Source of the DNA: an archaeon
Lineage (GTDB): Archaea; Asgardarchaeota; Thorarchaeia; Thorarchaeales; Thorarchaeaceae
DNA: 57,367 bases
Assembly (NCBI GenBank): GCA_024276825.1
Contig: JAJRWI010000048.1
Span: 1-57,367 of the forward strand
Reading direction: 5' to 3'
In this document: positions 43,465 to 52,574 of the stretch, in pieces
Layout of the letters: each line of letters begins with the position of its first letter
Numbering within the stretch: position 1 is the stretch's first letter
The notes under the pieces: generated by a model
What the model saw: the letters and a program-made list of their open reading frames with translations, nothing else
Database searches by the model: none
Told to the model about the DNA's origin: nothing
Program-made: the position numbers and the translations under genes

Positions 43465-44499
43465 ATGAAACTCCGGGACTTCATCTTGCGAAGAATGATT
43501 CTCGCAATTCCTGTGATATTTGGGGTTCTAGTGATCACCTGGTTTCTCGCCTTCCAGGTTGGAGACCCCGCGGCCATGTATATCAATGAGAACACGCCTC
43601 AATCAGCAATTGAATCGATAAGAAAGGCACATGGTCTTGATGAACCTCCTCACATCCAATTCATTCTATATTTGACAAATCTGTTTCAGGGAAATTGGGG
43701 TGAGAGCACATCGACCAGCTTTAGACCTGTGCTAGAGGTCATTGCACTGAAGTTTCCTGCGACCATAGAGCTGGCCATGCTAGCAATGTTCTTTGCCATT
43801 ATTTTGGGAATCCCACTAGGCATAATCTCTGCTACCAAAAAGGACACGGTTGTCGATCATTTCACACGTGTATTCTCACTAGCAGGGGTTTCAATGCCCA
43901 TCTTCTGGTTCGCACTCATGCTGAAATATGTGTTCTACTATCAGTTAGCCATTATGGGGTTGCCTCACCTGCCTGGCTCGTTTCGGTATGATGACCTGAT
44001 GTTTCCGGACTTCAAGTATACCACCGGATTTCTGCTGTTCGACTCGATAGTGTTCGAACACAATCCAAGACTGTTCCTTGATGCACTGGCACACCTTGCG
44101 ATGCCTGCATTCTGTCTGGGATACCTGACACTTGCAATCATCACTAGAATGATGCGTTCGAGTATGCTTGAAGTAATGAGGGAGGACTACATCACTCTGG
44201 CAAGATCAAAAGGCTTGTCCGAGCGAGTTGTCATCTACAAGCATGCCCTCAGAAACGCACTGATTCCGACTGTCACTGTTATTGGTCTTGCCTTTGGAGG
44301 CCTGATGACAGGCGCAGTCCTTACCGAAACCATCTTCAGCTGGCCCGGACTTGGCACCTGGGCTGCTCGTGCAATTCTGAACTCTGATCTGGCGGCAATC
44401 AATGGGTTTACACTCCTTGTTGCTCTGATCTTTGTGACAAGCAATCTTATAGTAGACCTTGTCTATGGGACGCTGGACCCACGAATTCGATATGGATAG
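43465..44499 (+). CDS. dppB: Dipeptide/oligopeptide ABC transporter permease (DppB type)
   Basis: A permease of about 344 residues with six membrane helices. FILRRMILAIPVIFGV is the usual DppB start, and GDPAAMYINENTPQ with IRKAHGLDEPPHIQF is the conserved external loop. The EAA-type motif ARSKGLSERVVIYKHALRNALIP contacts the ATPases, and LDPRIRYG closes the protein. The frame opens with TTG at 43450, but GGTGGT at 43452-43457 supports ATG 43465. A TATA-like sequence lies near 43403. First gene of dppBCDF, three bases before the next ORF. Confidence 0.95.
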   Translation: MKLRDFILRRMILAIPVIFGVLVITWFLAFQVGDPAAMYINENTPQSAIESIRKAHGLDEPPHIQFILYLTNLFQGNWGESTSTSFRPVLEVIALKFPATIELAMLAMFFAIILGIPLGIISATKKDTVVDHFTRVFSLAGVSMPIFWFALMLKYVFYYQLAIMGLPHLPGSFRYDDLMFPDFKYTTGFLLFDSIVFEHNPRLFLDALAHLAMPAFCLGYLTLAIITRMMRSSMLEVMREDYITLARSKGLSERVVIYKHALRNALIPTVTVIGLAFGGLMTGAVLTETIFSWPGLGTWAARAILNSDLAAINGFTLLVALIFVTSNLIVDLVYGTLDPRIRYG

Positions 44500-44502
44500 G
44501 GG

Positions 44503-45831
44503 ATGGAAACAATGAGTGAACATTATTTCGACGACGTTGAAAGCTATGAGCTGAAAGGAATGAATCACCTGATCACATGGTTACTTCATCTTCTAGCGGG
44601 CCTTGTCATTCTAACAATAGCAAGTACGATTCTTGCATTTCAGATTACAGCTCTTATCGCAATACAAATTGGATTTTCAATAACTCTTTCCGAATCATTT
44701 GCAATAGGTGCACTTCAATTACTGATTGCAGTGATAGTTAGCTATATCCTGATCAAGCTTTCAATTGCAATTCAAAGCAGCGAGCTCTGGGCATTTTCGA
44801 CATCTCTCTATCTTAACCTGCTACTTTTGATTTTGCTTGCAACAATGGGCACCATTGGAATGATCTTCATATTCCTGCCAATAATCACTCTGATATCTCT
44901 GTTCTTGCCCAACATCAGAGAATACTGGTTCCCCCTGTTCAAAGAAGATATGGGTCCAAGAATCAAAGAGATCAGGTACAGCCTCTATCTTGTCAGAAAG
45001 AGCCCGCTTGTTGTTGCAGGAGTCATAATCATTGTGTCATTCGTGGTTCTTGCTTTCCTGGCGCCATTCTTTACACCCTACGGTCCTGAACAGCGAATCT
45101 GGGCTGACTATAACCTCCCTCCGGGCTCTCCAAGCACAGATCCCAATATGCCAATTCACATCTGGGGCACGGATGACAGCGGTGGTGATGTGTTCAGCAG
45201 AATATTCTGGGCTGCTCAAGTTGACCTTCGTATCTCAGTCACTGTCGTTGCAGTTGCCGTCACTGTTGGCACACTCATCGGAGCGATTTCGGGCTTCTAT
45301 GGCGGCAAGATTGATGAACTTGTGATGAGAATCACTGATGTGTTCTTCGCATTCCCAGGTCTTGTTCTTGCCATGGCCATTGTCATGGCTCTGGGTGAGC
45401 GAAGTCTTGATAACATTGCAATAGCGCTTATGGTCACATGGTGGCCAGGATATGCCCGACTCGTCAGAGGTCAGGTCCTTGCCGAACGTGAAAAGCTCTA
45501 CGTGGAAGCTGCTCGCTCAATTGGTGCAAGCGACATGAGAATCCTGCTCGTGCATATCATTCCCAATACCATTCAACCAATTATCGTGTCAGCAACAATG
45601 GACACTGGCGGTGTCCTTCTCACAGCGGCAGGCTTGTCATGCATTGGCTTTGGCCCTCCTGCAGGAGTCGATGAATGGGGGCTGATGATCTCAATTGGCC
45701 AGTTTTACTATTCTATCGCGCCATGGGCAGTGTTCTTCCCAGGATTCGCAATCCTAATGACTTCTCTTGCATTCAACCTCGTCGGCGATGGCATAAGGGA
45801 CATCATGGATCCCAAACTAAGGAGGCGATAA
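44503..45831 (+). CDS. dppC: Dipeptide/oligopeptide ABC transporter permease (DppC type) with extra N-terminal membrane domain
   Basis: A 442-residue permease, about 140-150 residues longer than typical DppC. The extra part (1-150) holds about four hydrophobic helices (24-50, 64-90 and 97-135). The normal core follows: LVRKSPLVVAGVIII, PSTDPNMPIHIWGTDDSGGDVFSR, the EAA motif ARSIGASDMRILLVHIIPN, and DGIRDIMDPKLRRR at the end. The start may be ATG 44503 or 44512, both following a GGGG tract. It pairs with DppB to form the channel. The extension is unexplained. Confidence 0.93.
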   Translation: METMSEHYFDDVESYELKGMNHLITWLLHLLAGLVILTIASTILAFQITALIAIQIGFSITLSESFAIGALQLLIAVIVSYILIKLSIAIQSSELWAFSTSLYLNLLLLILLATMGTIGMIFIFLPIITLISLFLPNIREYWFPLFKEDMGPRIKEIRYSLYLVRKSPLVVAGVIIIVSFVVLAFLAPFFTPYGPEQRIWADYNLPPGSPSTDPNMPIHIWGTDDSGGDVFSRIFWAAQVDLRISVTVVAVAVTVGTLIGAISGFYGGKIDELVMRITDVFFAFPGLVLAMAIVMALGERSLDNIAIALMVTWWPGYARLVRGQVLAEREKLYVEAARSIGASDMRILLVHIIPNTIQPIIVSATMDTGGVLLTAAGLSCIGFGPPAGVDEWGLMISIGQFYYSIAPWAVFFPGFAILMTSLAFNLVGDGIRDIMDPKLRRR

Positions 45832-45834
45832 CTA

Positions 45835-46989
45835 ATGGCTGATACTAAAGACCTTGTCCTTGAAGTTCATGGCTTAAAGACCAACTTCTACACATACGAG
45901 GGCGTGGTAAAAGCTCTTGATGGTGTTGAACTGTTCCTCCGCCGCGGCGATACAATGGGACTCGTTGGTGAAACCGGCTGTGGCAAGTCCGTCACCGCCC
46001 GCTCCATCCTGCGCCTTGTTGAACCACCCGGACGTGTGGAAGAGGGCGAGATACTCTTCCGTGAGATCGATCCCAAAACCGGTGAGGTCAACGCAGTGGA
46101 CATCCTCCAGCTCGATGAGGACGAAATGCTTCATATTCGTGGTGGAAAAATTGCCATTGTCTTTCAGGATCCGTCAACATTTCCTAATCCCGTGTTCAGA
46201 ATTGGTGACCAGATTGCTGAAGTGATCTTGCTTCATCAAGACATGAAACATGATGTTCTTGAGATGAAGATAAACAAGCTTGAGCGGATTCTCAACATGA
46301 ATCCACCTCCGGTGAATGTGAGTGAGATAGTTGCCCACCTTGAACAATTACGCTCAATGCGTGGTAATCCCCCAGAGCCAGATGAAAAGGCAAAGAAGAA
46401 GGCTGCCAAGTGGCGCGCCATTGAGATGCTAAAGCTTGTTAGGATGCCCTCACCGGAATCTGTTGTCAATCAATACCCGCATGAGCTGTCAGGCGGAATG
46501 CGACAGCGAGCTCTAATTGCTATGGCACTTGCCTGTAATCCTAGCATCCTAATCTGCGATGAAGCGACAACAGCTCTTGATGTCACTGTACAGGCTCAAG
46601 TACTTAACCTGCTCAACCAGCTCAAGAAGGAGATTGGAACCTCCATTATAATCATCACTCACGATATGGGTGTTGTAGCGGAAACTTGCAACTGGGTCGC
46701 GGTGATGTATGCCGGAACGACAGTGGAAACCTGTGCAACTGATGAGCTGTTTGCGAACCCGCTCCATCCATACACAGAGGGGCTGTTGCATGCAGTGCCA
46801 AAATTGCACGAGGAGCGTGAGCGATTGCCGCAGATCCCCGGCAGTGTTCCAAACCTAATACACCCACCGTCGGGATGCAGGTTTCATCCACGGTGCGATT
46901 TTGCCACGGAGATCTGTAAGACCGAGAAGCCAAAGCTTGAGGAGGTACAACCTGACCACTGGGTGGCATGCCATCACCCTCGGATATAG
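45835..46989 (+). CDS. dppD: Dipeptide ABC transporter ATPase (DppD type) with internal insertion
   Basis: A 384-residue ATPase. Walker A GETGCGKS at 45-52, Q-loop VFQDPSTF at 109-116, signature LSGGMRQR at 218-225, Walker B ILICDEATTALD at 238-249, and switch His in IITHDMG. The C-terminal oligopeptide-transporter domain holds the CRFHPRCDFATEIC cysteines that may bind an Fe-S cluster. Between the Q-loop and signature (about 137-192) lies a charged helical insertion of some 55 residues (LEMKINKLERIL, EPDEKAKKKAAKW) not usual for DppD. It faces the coupling-helix side, so regulation is a possible role. Confidence 0.95.
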   Translation: MADTKDLVLEVHGLKTNFYTYEGVVKALDGVELFLRRGDTMGLVGETGCGKSVTARSILRLVEPPGRVEEGEILFREIDPKTGEVNAVDILQLDEDEMLHIRGGKIAIVFQDPSTFPNPVFRIGDQIAEVILLHQDMKHDVLEMKINKLERILNMNPPPVNVSEIVAHLEQLRSMRGNPPEPDEKAKKKAAKWRAIEMLKLVRMPSPESVVNQYPHELSGGMRQRALIAMALACNPSILICDEATTALDVTVQAQVLNLLNQLKKEIGTSIIIITHDMGVVAETCNWVAVMYAGTTVETCATDELFANPLHPYTEGLLHAVPKLHEERERLPQIPGSVPNLIHPPSGCRFHPRCDFATEICKTEKPKLEEVQPDHWVACHHPRI

Positions 46990-46995
46990 GAGGAA

Positions 46996-48030
46996 ATGAA
47001 AATGACAGAATCTGAATATCTTGTTGAAACTCGCGGACTAAAGAAATACTTTCCACTTACTGGTGGCGTGTTCAGGAAAGTGATTGGAAAGGTGCATGCT
47101 GTCGATGGTGTGGACCTTCATATCCGTCGTGGCGAGACCTTGGGAGTCGTTGGAGAATCTGGTTGTGGTAAGACCACGCTAGGTCGAACGATTCTTAGAC
47201 TGCTTGAGCCCACCGAGGGTGAGATCTGGTTTGATGGCAAGAACATTACCGATGTCAAAGGAAAAGATCTTAGACATATCCGCCGTCAGATGCAGATAGT
47301 CTTCCAAGATCCGATGGCAAGTTTAAACCCGAGGATTACGATCAAGAACTCTGTGGGTGAGCCACTAGTAGTCAATGGGATAGCAAGAGGCCCAAAGATG
47401 AGAAAGATGGTGCTAGAGCTGCTTGAGAAGGTTGGGCTCACAGAAGACCATCTGAACAGGTTCCCGCACGAGTTCAGTGGCGGGCAGCGCCAACGTATTT
47501 GTATCGCACGTGCTCTTGCGCTCAACCCCGAATTTGTAGTTATGGATGAGCCAACCTCAAGCACTGATGTGTCGGTGCAGGCTCAGACATTGAACTTGAT
47601 GAAGGACTTGCAAGATGAGCTGAATCTCACTTACATGTTCATATCTCATGATCTTAGTGTTGTAAAACACATGAGCGACAGGATTGCAGTCATGTATCTT
47701 GGGAAGATTGTGGAACTGACACCACACGACATCTTCAGGTATGCACAGCATCCTTACACATTTGCTCTTGTATCAGCTGTACCTATCCCAGATCCTCGAT
47801 TTGCGGGTAAGGCACAGATTCTCTCAGGGGAGGTCCCAAGCCCGATAAATCCTCCACCGGGATGTCGGTTTAATCCGCGATGCATCTTCGCACAGGAGGT
47901 CTGTAAGACCCAGGAGCCAGAGCTTAGGGATGTTGGTGATGGTCATCTTGTTGCATGCCATTTTGCGGGTACTCTGGACTTTGGAAAGAGTGCGCAACAG
48001 GAGTATGCAGAGGCAACAGGGTCCATGTGA
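46996..48030 (+). CDS. dppF: Dipeptide ABC transporter ATPase (DppF type)
   Basis: A 344-residue ATPase of normal length. Walker [11 protein letters not shown]-loop [14 protein letters not shown], signature [15 protein letters not shown], Walker [15 protein letters not shown], switch His in FISHDLS. The C-terminal domain has [14 protein letters not shown], as in DppD. It starts six bases after dppD with AGGAGG just upstream. Completes the heterodimeric motor of the peptide importer. Confidence 0.96.
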   Translation: MKMTESEYLVETRGLKKYFPLTGGVFRKVIGKVHAVDGVDLHIRRGETLGVVGESGCGKTTLGRTILRLLEPTEGEIWFDGKNITDVKGKDLRHIRRQMQIVFQDPMASLNPRITIKNSVGEPLVVNGIARGPKMRKMVLELLEKVGLTEDHLNRFPHEFSGGQRQRICIARALALNPEFVVMDEPTSSTDVSVQAQTLNLMKDLQDELNLTYMFISHDLSVVKHMSDRIAVMYLGKIVELTPHDIFRYAQHPYTFALVSAVPIPDPRFAGKAQILSGEVPSPINPPPGCRFNPRCIFAQEVCKTQEPELRDVGDGHLVACHFAGTLDFGKSAQQEYAEATGSM

Positions 48031-48070
48031 TTCTGTTCACCTCTCCTCCTTCCTCAAGACTGTGATATAG

Positions 48071-48286
48071 ATGGATGAGCCTGACGATTCACCAGAAAGG
48101 GAAGATGAAGAGGAGATCTGGAATGAGATACTCTATCAGGAGGAGCAACGGGAGCAACAGGTGACCCTTGACTGGAGGGATTATGTGGCGCTCTTTATAG
48201 CAGCCTTGCAAACGATTTTTCTTCCCTTGATCATTCTATTAATCGTACTGGTTGCTGCGGGATTTATCCTCAGTATACTATTCTAG
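48071..48286 (+). CDS. Small acidic single-helix membrane protein
   Basis: 71 residues: an acidic first half (DEPDDSPEREDEEE) and one long membrane helix at about 43-70. Function unknown. Followed 12 bases later by another small membrane protein on the same strand; both may be tail genes of the dpp operon or a separate unit. Confidence 0.55.
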   Translation: MDEPDDSPEREDEEEIWNEILYQEEQREQQVTLDWRDYVALFIAALQTIFLPLIILLIVLVAAGFILSILF

Positions 48287-48298
48287 GAGTTAGAAAGG

Positions 48299-48637
48299 TT
48301 GAAGGTGTCAAGAGAGTTCATTATCGAGTGCCTGACGGTTGCCAGCTGGGCTGTAATCATGAATTTCTTGATTTCCATTCTTCTGCTCTTCCTTATAGGT
48401 GCCTATAACATCTTTTTCTGGGTTTCATCAATAATGTTTCTAGAATTTGGAATGCTATTGGTCGTTGGCAGTTGCTTCCTGTCCAGACAACCTCTCGAAG
48501 ACTCGAAGCGGTTTAATGAATCGGGCGAGACCACAATCAGTTGGCGAATAGCACTTGTAGGTCAGAAGATATTTGGGGCATCGCTATTCATCCTGCTGCT
48601 CTCTCTGGTAGTCTTTCTATTTGGCTATTTATTTTGA
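48299..48637 (+). CDS. Small membrane protein
   Basis: A frame of 112 residues with a TTG (48299) or GTG (48305) start; AGGAG upstream supports one of these. Three to four hydrophobic helices (about 9-30, 35-55, 77-110). Not recognised. Its 3' end overlaps the convergent gene by 13 bases. Confidence 0.55.
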   Translation: MKVSREFIIECLTVASWAVIMNFLISILLLFLIGAYNIFFWVSSIMFLEFGMLLVVGSCFLSRQPLEDSKRFNESGETTISWRIALVGQKIFGASLFILLLSLVVFLFGYLF

Positions 48638-49479
48638 GTGATGATCTTGTGCAGTGCTGTGAGCCAGACATGATAAACGAGTTGATCTCGGGTGTTCTTC
48701 TCGTGTTTGCGGCCAAGATAAATTCTGGTTGTCCCTCGGAGTTTAGAGGCCCTTCTATTTCCCACCTGAAGAATCACATTCTTTCCGTCTGTTTCAATCA
48801 GAATACCGTGTGTGTAGAACACTTTGGGGCTCTCTGAGAACGAATAGTCCAGTTCTTTTAAAGGGTCTGGGTAGAGTTCGACTCTTGCGCTTCTAAGGCC
48901 AATCTTGACTTCAATATTCTCCTGCTTGTAAAATGGCACAGGGTCCTTTGTACCTGGAAACTCAGGGGCTATTGCTCTCATTGGAGAAATTGAGAGCTTG
49001 GTCAATCTCCCCTCAACAATACCATTAAAGTCTCCTCCCATTCCCCTTATGATCAACAAATTCCGGTCCAGATCTAAGGTTATTCTGCTCTCCAAAAGCT
49101 CGTCACGAACCACACCAAATGGGTTATCTCTTGATACCGCCTTTTGTTTCCAGTAAAACCATGGAATAGTGACCATTGGCAACATTCTATCGGGGGCAAT
49201 CTCTTTCTTTTCCATCAGCTTCCAAGTGGCATTGTTGATCACAAAAAGTGACATTGCAACATCAGGAGAAGTTGGATGATGCTCTTCTATCAAGCTGGCA
49301 AGAGCCTTGCTATCACTACAGATCGAGTCAATAAAATCAGAGAGTTGCGAATGCCAGAGCTTGGTCCTCCCAGCACTATCAAGGTCTCGCGCTTGCTCTT
49401 CACTAATGATGATGGATGATTCAAATCTCTCCTCGAGTTCTTTGAATGCCTGCATTCTGAAAGAGCATCTTGTCTGCAT
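48625..49479 (-). CDS. Hypothetical soluble protein
   Basis: Unrecognised protein of about 284 residues. The frame is open from 49527, but ATG 49479 or 49455 are likelier starts. The first 110 residues are helical, and the C-terminal 170 residues are beta-rich (RITLDLDRNLLIIRG, VEVKIGLRSARVELYPDP, GILIETDGKNVILQVGN). The latter ends with KLRGTTRIYLGRKHEKN, which hints at a PH- or GRAM-like sheet without enough evidence for a call. No signal peptide. Confidence 0.6.
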   Translation of the reverse strand: MQTRCSFRMQAFKELEERFESSIIISEEQARDLDSAGRTKLWHSQLSDFIDSICSDSKALASLIEEHHPTSPDVAMSLFVINNATWKLMEKKEIAPDRMLPMVTIPWFYWKQKAVSRDNPFGVVRDELLESRITLDLDRNLLIIRGMGGDFNGIVEGRLTKLSISPMRAIAPEFPGTKDPVPFYKQENIEVKIGLRSARVELYPDPLKELDYSFSESPKVFYTHGILIETDGKNVILQVGNRRASKLRGTTRIYLGRKHEKNTRDQLVYHVWLTALHKIITQNK

Positions 49480-49527
49480 AATATTAATGATGAAATGAGT
49501 TGTGAATAGCCTTTTCGATTTGGTCAT

Positions 49528-49772
49528 CTACTAATGCTGTCTGGTCAGATGAGTACGATTCTGACCATTCATTTTTAGTTGGACAACTGTTCATTGTAAA
49601 TTGGACAATCTTAGAGCCCTGCCTGTCCAGAAAATGGCACTGGGCACATCTCAAGAGCGAGTTTTGCAATATTGATTTCAGATCTTTAATTAGTTCTTTG
49701 TTTAATAGTATTCAACTTGATTCTGTTTTCATACAACTCATGCAACTTAGAATATAACATGGCTTGCAAAAT
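49528..49772. repeat. Intergenic region carrying degenerate repeat copy A
   Basis: GTTCATTGTAAATTGGACAA at 49589-49608 recurs, with one mismatch and in inverted orientation, at 52820-52839. Similarity continues for about 30 more bases (a GTGC-CATTTTCTGGA-like segment). On the minus strand, a short frame (49484-49669) has CAQC and a further Cys, as in a zinc-finger fragment. Confidence 0.5.
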
Positions 49773-50987
49773 CTATAGCCTGCCTTCTTGCAATTCACCA
49801 TGTTTCTTGTAGGACCCATCAGAAATTTGATGATTTGTCTGATAAAGAAGTCCGCCAATAAGAATTAGGGCGATCACATTGAATAAGTAATTGATCCATG
49901 ATAATGGCTGAACCCTATGGAAAATGAATTCTGCTGCAATCCCTCCAACAATTGGGCCAATAGCAGCACCAGCATTCTGAGCACCACTGATAAGTGACAT
50001 GGCACGACCGCGTTCTTCTTCATTGGATAATAGTGCAGCCATTGTTGAAGATGCCGTGGCGGCTAAAGGGTAGATGGGCAATGCCCACATCAGCGACGCA
50101 ATAATCGGGTCCTTAACAAGTGCAAATGCAACAGCAAATATTGCGTAGGATGCATAGGCTGTGATTAACACCTTGATTGGCCCGCGTCTGTCAATAATAA
50201 CTCCAATGAACCCAGTAATTATCACAGCAAGAAGTGTTGCACCTGAATTTGCCAGCCCGACATAGATGGGGAGCCCGTTGAGTTCGTCAATGATCATGAT
50301 TGCCATAAGAAATGCTATTGCATTGATTCCCAACTGACTGCTAGCAACCGCACCAGTTAGTTTCAGCATTCCGGGTCGACGGATCAGTTCGCCAAATGTT
50401 GTGGCTTCTGACTCTTCATCTATGTCAAAGGGAATTTCCTTGACAAAAAGTATACAGAAAATGGCGGCTGTTAGACATAGAATGGCCGCAATCCGATAAA
50501 GAACAAACATTGTAAGACTTTGATAGAACCAGCCACTGAATAGAGCCCCAAAAAACCATCCTGCAGACTGAAACACTAGCAGGAATCCCAAGCGAGCGCC
50601 CTTTTTTGTGGTTTGCGTGGTCAGGTGCGATTGCGCCATTGGCAATGCTGCTGAGAAGAAGATTGATCCTATAATAGCTATTGTCAGATATTGAAGACTA
50701 TTTTGAACGAATGAATAAGACATGAATGTGCCAGAATACCCGAGAAACCCGATTATCATGAACGGTTTACGTTTCTGCATTCTGTCTGATAGTGAACCCC
50801 ATAGATTAACTATCACCATTGTGATAAGATTAGGAGCGGCCCATACTATTGTAAGGGTGATGAAGTCCTCTACACCCAGATCATTGCGCACAAAATACGT
50901 CACAAATTGCCAGCTGATAGCGAGACCCATTGCTTGAAATGCATATGAAATGTAGACCATCATCGAGTTTCTGTCGAAAGTGCTCAT
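49773..50987 (-). CDS. MFS transporter
   Basis: A 404-residue major facilitator with twelve helices. The loop 2-3 motif appears as NLWGSLSDRMQKRKPF. An Arg/Lys-rich loop and a long central loop (KEIPFDIDEESEATTFGEL) separate the halves. The second half has GFIGVIIDRRGPIKV. It probably exports a drug or metabolite; substrate unknown. GGAG precedes the ATG. It lies between the two inverted repeat copies. Confidence 0.88.
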   Translation of the reverse strand: MSTFDRNSMMVYISYAFQAMGLAISWQFVTYFVRNDLGVEDFITLTIVWAAPNLITMVIVNLWGSLSDRMQKRKPFMIIGFLGYSGTFMSYSFVQNSLQYLTIAIIGSIFFSAALPMAQSHLTTQTTKKGARLGFLLVFQSAGWFFGALFSGWFYQSLTMFVLYRIAAILCLTAAIFCILFVKEIPFDIDEESEATTFGELIRRPGMLKLTGAVASSQLGINAIAFLMAIMIIDELNGLPIYVGLANSGATLLAVIITGFIGVIIDRRGPIKVLITAYASYAIFAVAFALVKDPIIASLMWALPIYPLAATASSTMAALLSNEEERGRAMSLISGAQNAGAAIGPIVGGIAAEFIFHRVQPLSWINYLFNVIALILIGGLLYQTNHQISDGSYKKHGELQEGRL

Positions 50988-51320
50988 TCTCTGAGTGCTC
51001 CAGTTGATTTATGGTTAAATTCAGGTAGTTGGTTTCTTTCTTCATTATTATTTGATTGGTATAAGTAAGGATTAGACTCGTAGATGTTGTGATCATGAAA
51101 CAATACAAATCATATTTTTGGATTATAGCAATCATAGGGGGAATGATCTAGCAATGGCATTCCAATTAGCAAAGTTATGAATTTATAAAGTGTATGTTAT
51201 TATCGAAATAAATAAATATTGATAATATTCCATTATTCCATACTTCTAAAGAAGCAGATTATACAGGTCGGAATCAGTTATTGGACAATTGATAGTTTGA
51301 AACCATAAAGAGGTAAGAAG
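50988..51320. promoter_or_regulatory. Divergent AT-rich promoter region
   Basis: No gene seen. TTTATAAAG at 51182-51190 is a plausible TATA box but leaves a leader of about 100 bases before the TauE gene. AATATT repeats near 51215-51229 form a small dyad of uncertain meaning. Confidence 0.35.
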
Positions 51321-52133
51321 ATGTATGAGTATCTGCTCATCACAATAGTCGTATTGATTATTGCAACTGCAATGACATCAGTCGGAAAGGGAGGAGGTAA
51401 TTTTTATCTTCTTGTGCTGGTCATAGCAGGAATTCCAATTTATGAGGCATCAACTACTGGACAATTCATGCTACTTACTGCATCATATACAGGCATAATC
51501 GTTTTTGGCAAAAGCAAAGCTGTCAATTGGCAATTAGCAATTCCAGTGGGGGTCCTTGTTGCAATAGCAGCTTTTACTGGTGGTTTCCTATCAATCTTAT
51601 TCGATGAGATACTGCTGAAGATGATCTTTGCAATTCTTCTCACCTTGACTGGAGTATTAATGGTCATTCCATTTTCGCCACGTGAGTATAACCCGACTGA
51701 GAAACACAGAGGACACATGATTATACAATCTAATAACAAAGATGTGGTCATCAACATGAGAATAGTAGTGCCTGTCACCCTACTAACAGGCTTCTTTAGT
51801 GGAATGATAGGTGTATCCGGGGGCTCCTTCCTCGTTCCAATGCTGGTTCTTGCCTGTAATTTGCCAATGAAAACCAGTGTCACAACTGTGACTCCATTGA
51901 TCGCTGTTTCAGCCACAATGGGATTTTTGGGTCATGCTTCTCAAGGGCATTTTAATCCATACTTGGCAATCCCACTTGCATTAGTGGCGCTCATTGGTGG
52001 ATTTCTAGGGGGAAAATTCGCACTGAAATCAAAGCCAAAGAATCTCAAGAAACTCTTTGCGGTTTCAAATTGGGCTGCTGCGCTGATAATGACAATCAAT
52101 CTGTTATTGACAGTGGGAATAATCGCTATCTAA
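51321..52133 (+). CDS. TauE/SafE family sulfite/anion exporter
   Basis: A 270-residue protein with about eight helices in two inverted halves. Each half carries the family glycine motif (MTSVGKGGGNFY near the start, GMIGVSGGSFLVPMLVL in the second half). TauE/SafE proteins export sulfite, sulfoacetate or related organosulfonates. GAGGT precedes the ATG. A rhodanese gene follows 21 bases later, which fits sulfur-compound handling. Confidence 0.9.
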   Translation: MYEYLLITIVVLIIATAMTSVGKGGGNFYLLVLVIAGIPIYEASTTGQFMLLTASYTGIIVFGKSKAVNWQLAIPVGVLVAIAAFTGGFLSILFDEILLKMIFAILLTLTGVLMVIPFSPREYNPTEKHRGHMIIQSNNKDVVINMRIVVPVTLLTGFFSGMIGVSGGSFLVPMLVLACNLPMKTSVTTVTPLIAVSATMGFLGHASQGHFNPYLAIPLALVALIGGFLGGKFALKSKPKNLKKLFAVSNWAAALIMTINLLLTVGIIAI

Positions 52134-52154
52134 AAATCAAAAGAAGGTGTAAAA

Positions 52155-52574
52155 ATGAAAGACTATGAGAGAGATATAACCGAGTTATTGAATACATGCA
52201 CATTCGATTTCTTTGGTCAGTCAAAACACAAATTGACTCCCGAGAAATTACTCAAGACACCAGATGCATTAATCTTGGATGTGCGATCCAACGAGGAATT
52301 CAAGTCCATAGTGGTGTCCTATGGGGCATTCTCAAATATTGATCATATACATATCCCGATTTCGGAGATCACAGAGAGGATTGATGAAGTGCCAAAAGAC
52401 AAGAATATTGCAGTATTCTGTCCATCGAATTTTAGATCAACTCTTGTCTATGCATATCTTAAGATGAAAGGTTATGAGTCAGTTCGTATATTGTCAGGAG
52501 GATATCTTGGATTGGCAGAGCTTACTATGCCGGGCAAATTGTATAAACACCTCAAAGAAGTCAACAGTCAATGA
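52155..52574 (+). CDS. Rhodanese-like domain protein (single domain)
   Basis: A 139-residue sulfurtransferase. ALILDVRSNEEF is the typical first motif, and the active-site loop is CPSNFRS with Cys89 and Arg94, a normal six-residue loop. GYESVRILSGGYLGL follows. It transfers sulfane sulfur to thiols or cyanide. The operon with the TauE/SafE exporter suggests thiosulfate or sulfite metabolism. No signal peptide, so it works in the cytoplasm. Confidence 0.93.
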   Translation: MKDYERDITELLNTCTFDFFGQSKHKLTPEKLLKTPDALILDVRSNEEFKSIVVSYGAFSNIDHIHIPISEITERIDEVPKDKNIAVFCPSNFRSTLVYAYLKMKGYESVRILSGGYLGLAELTMPGKLYKHLKEVNSQ

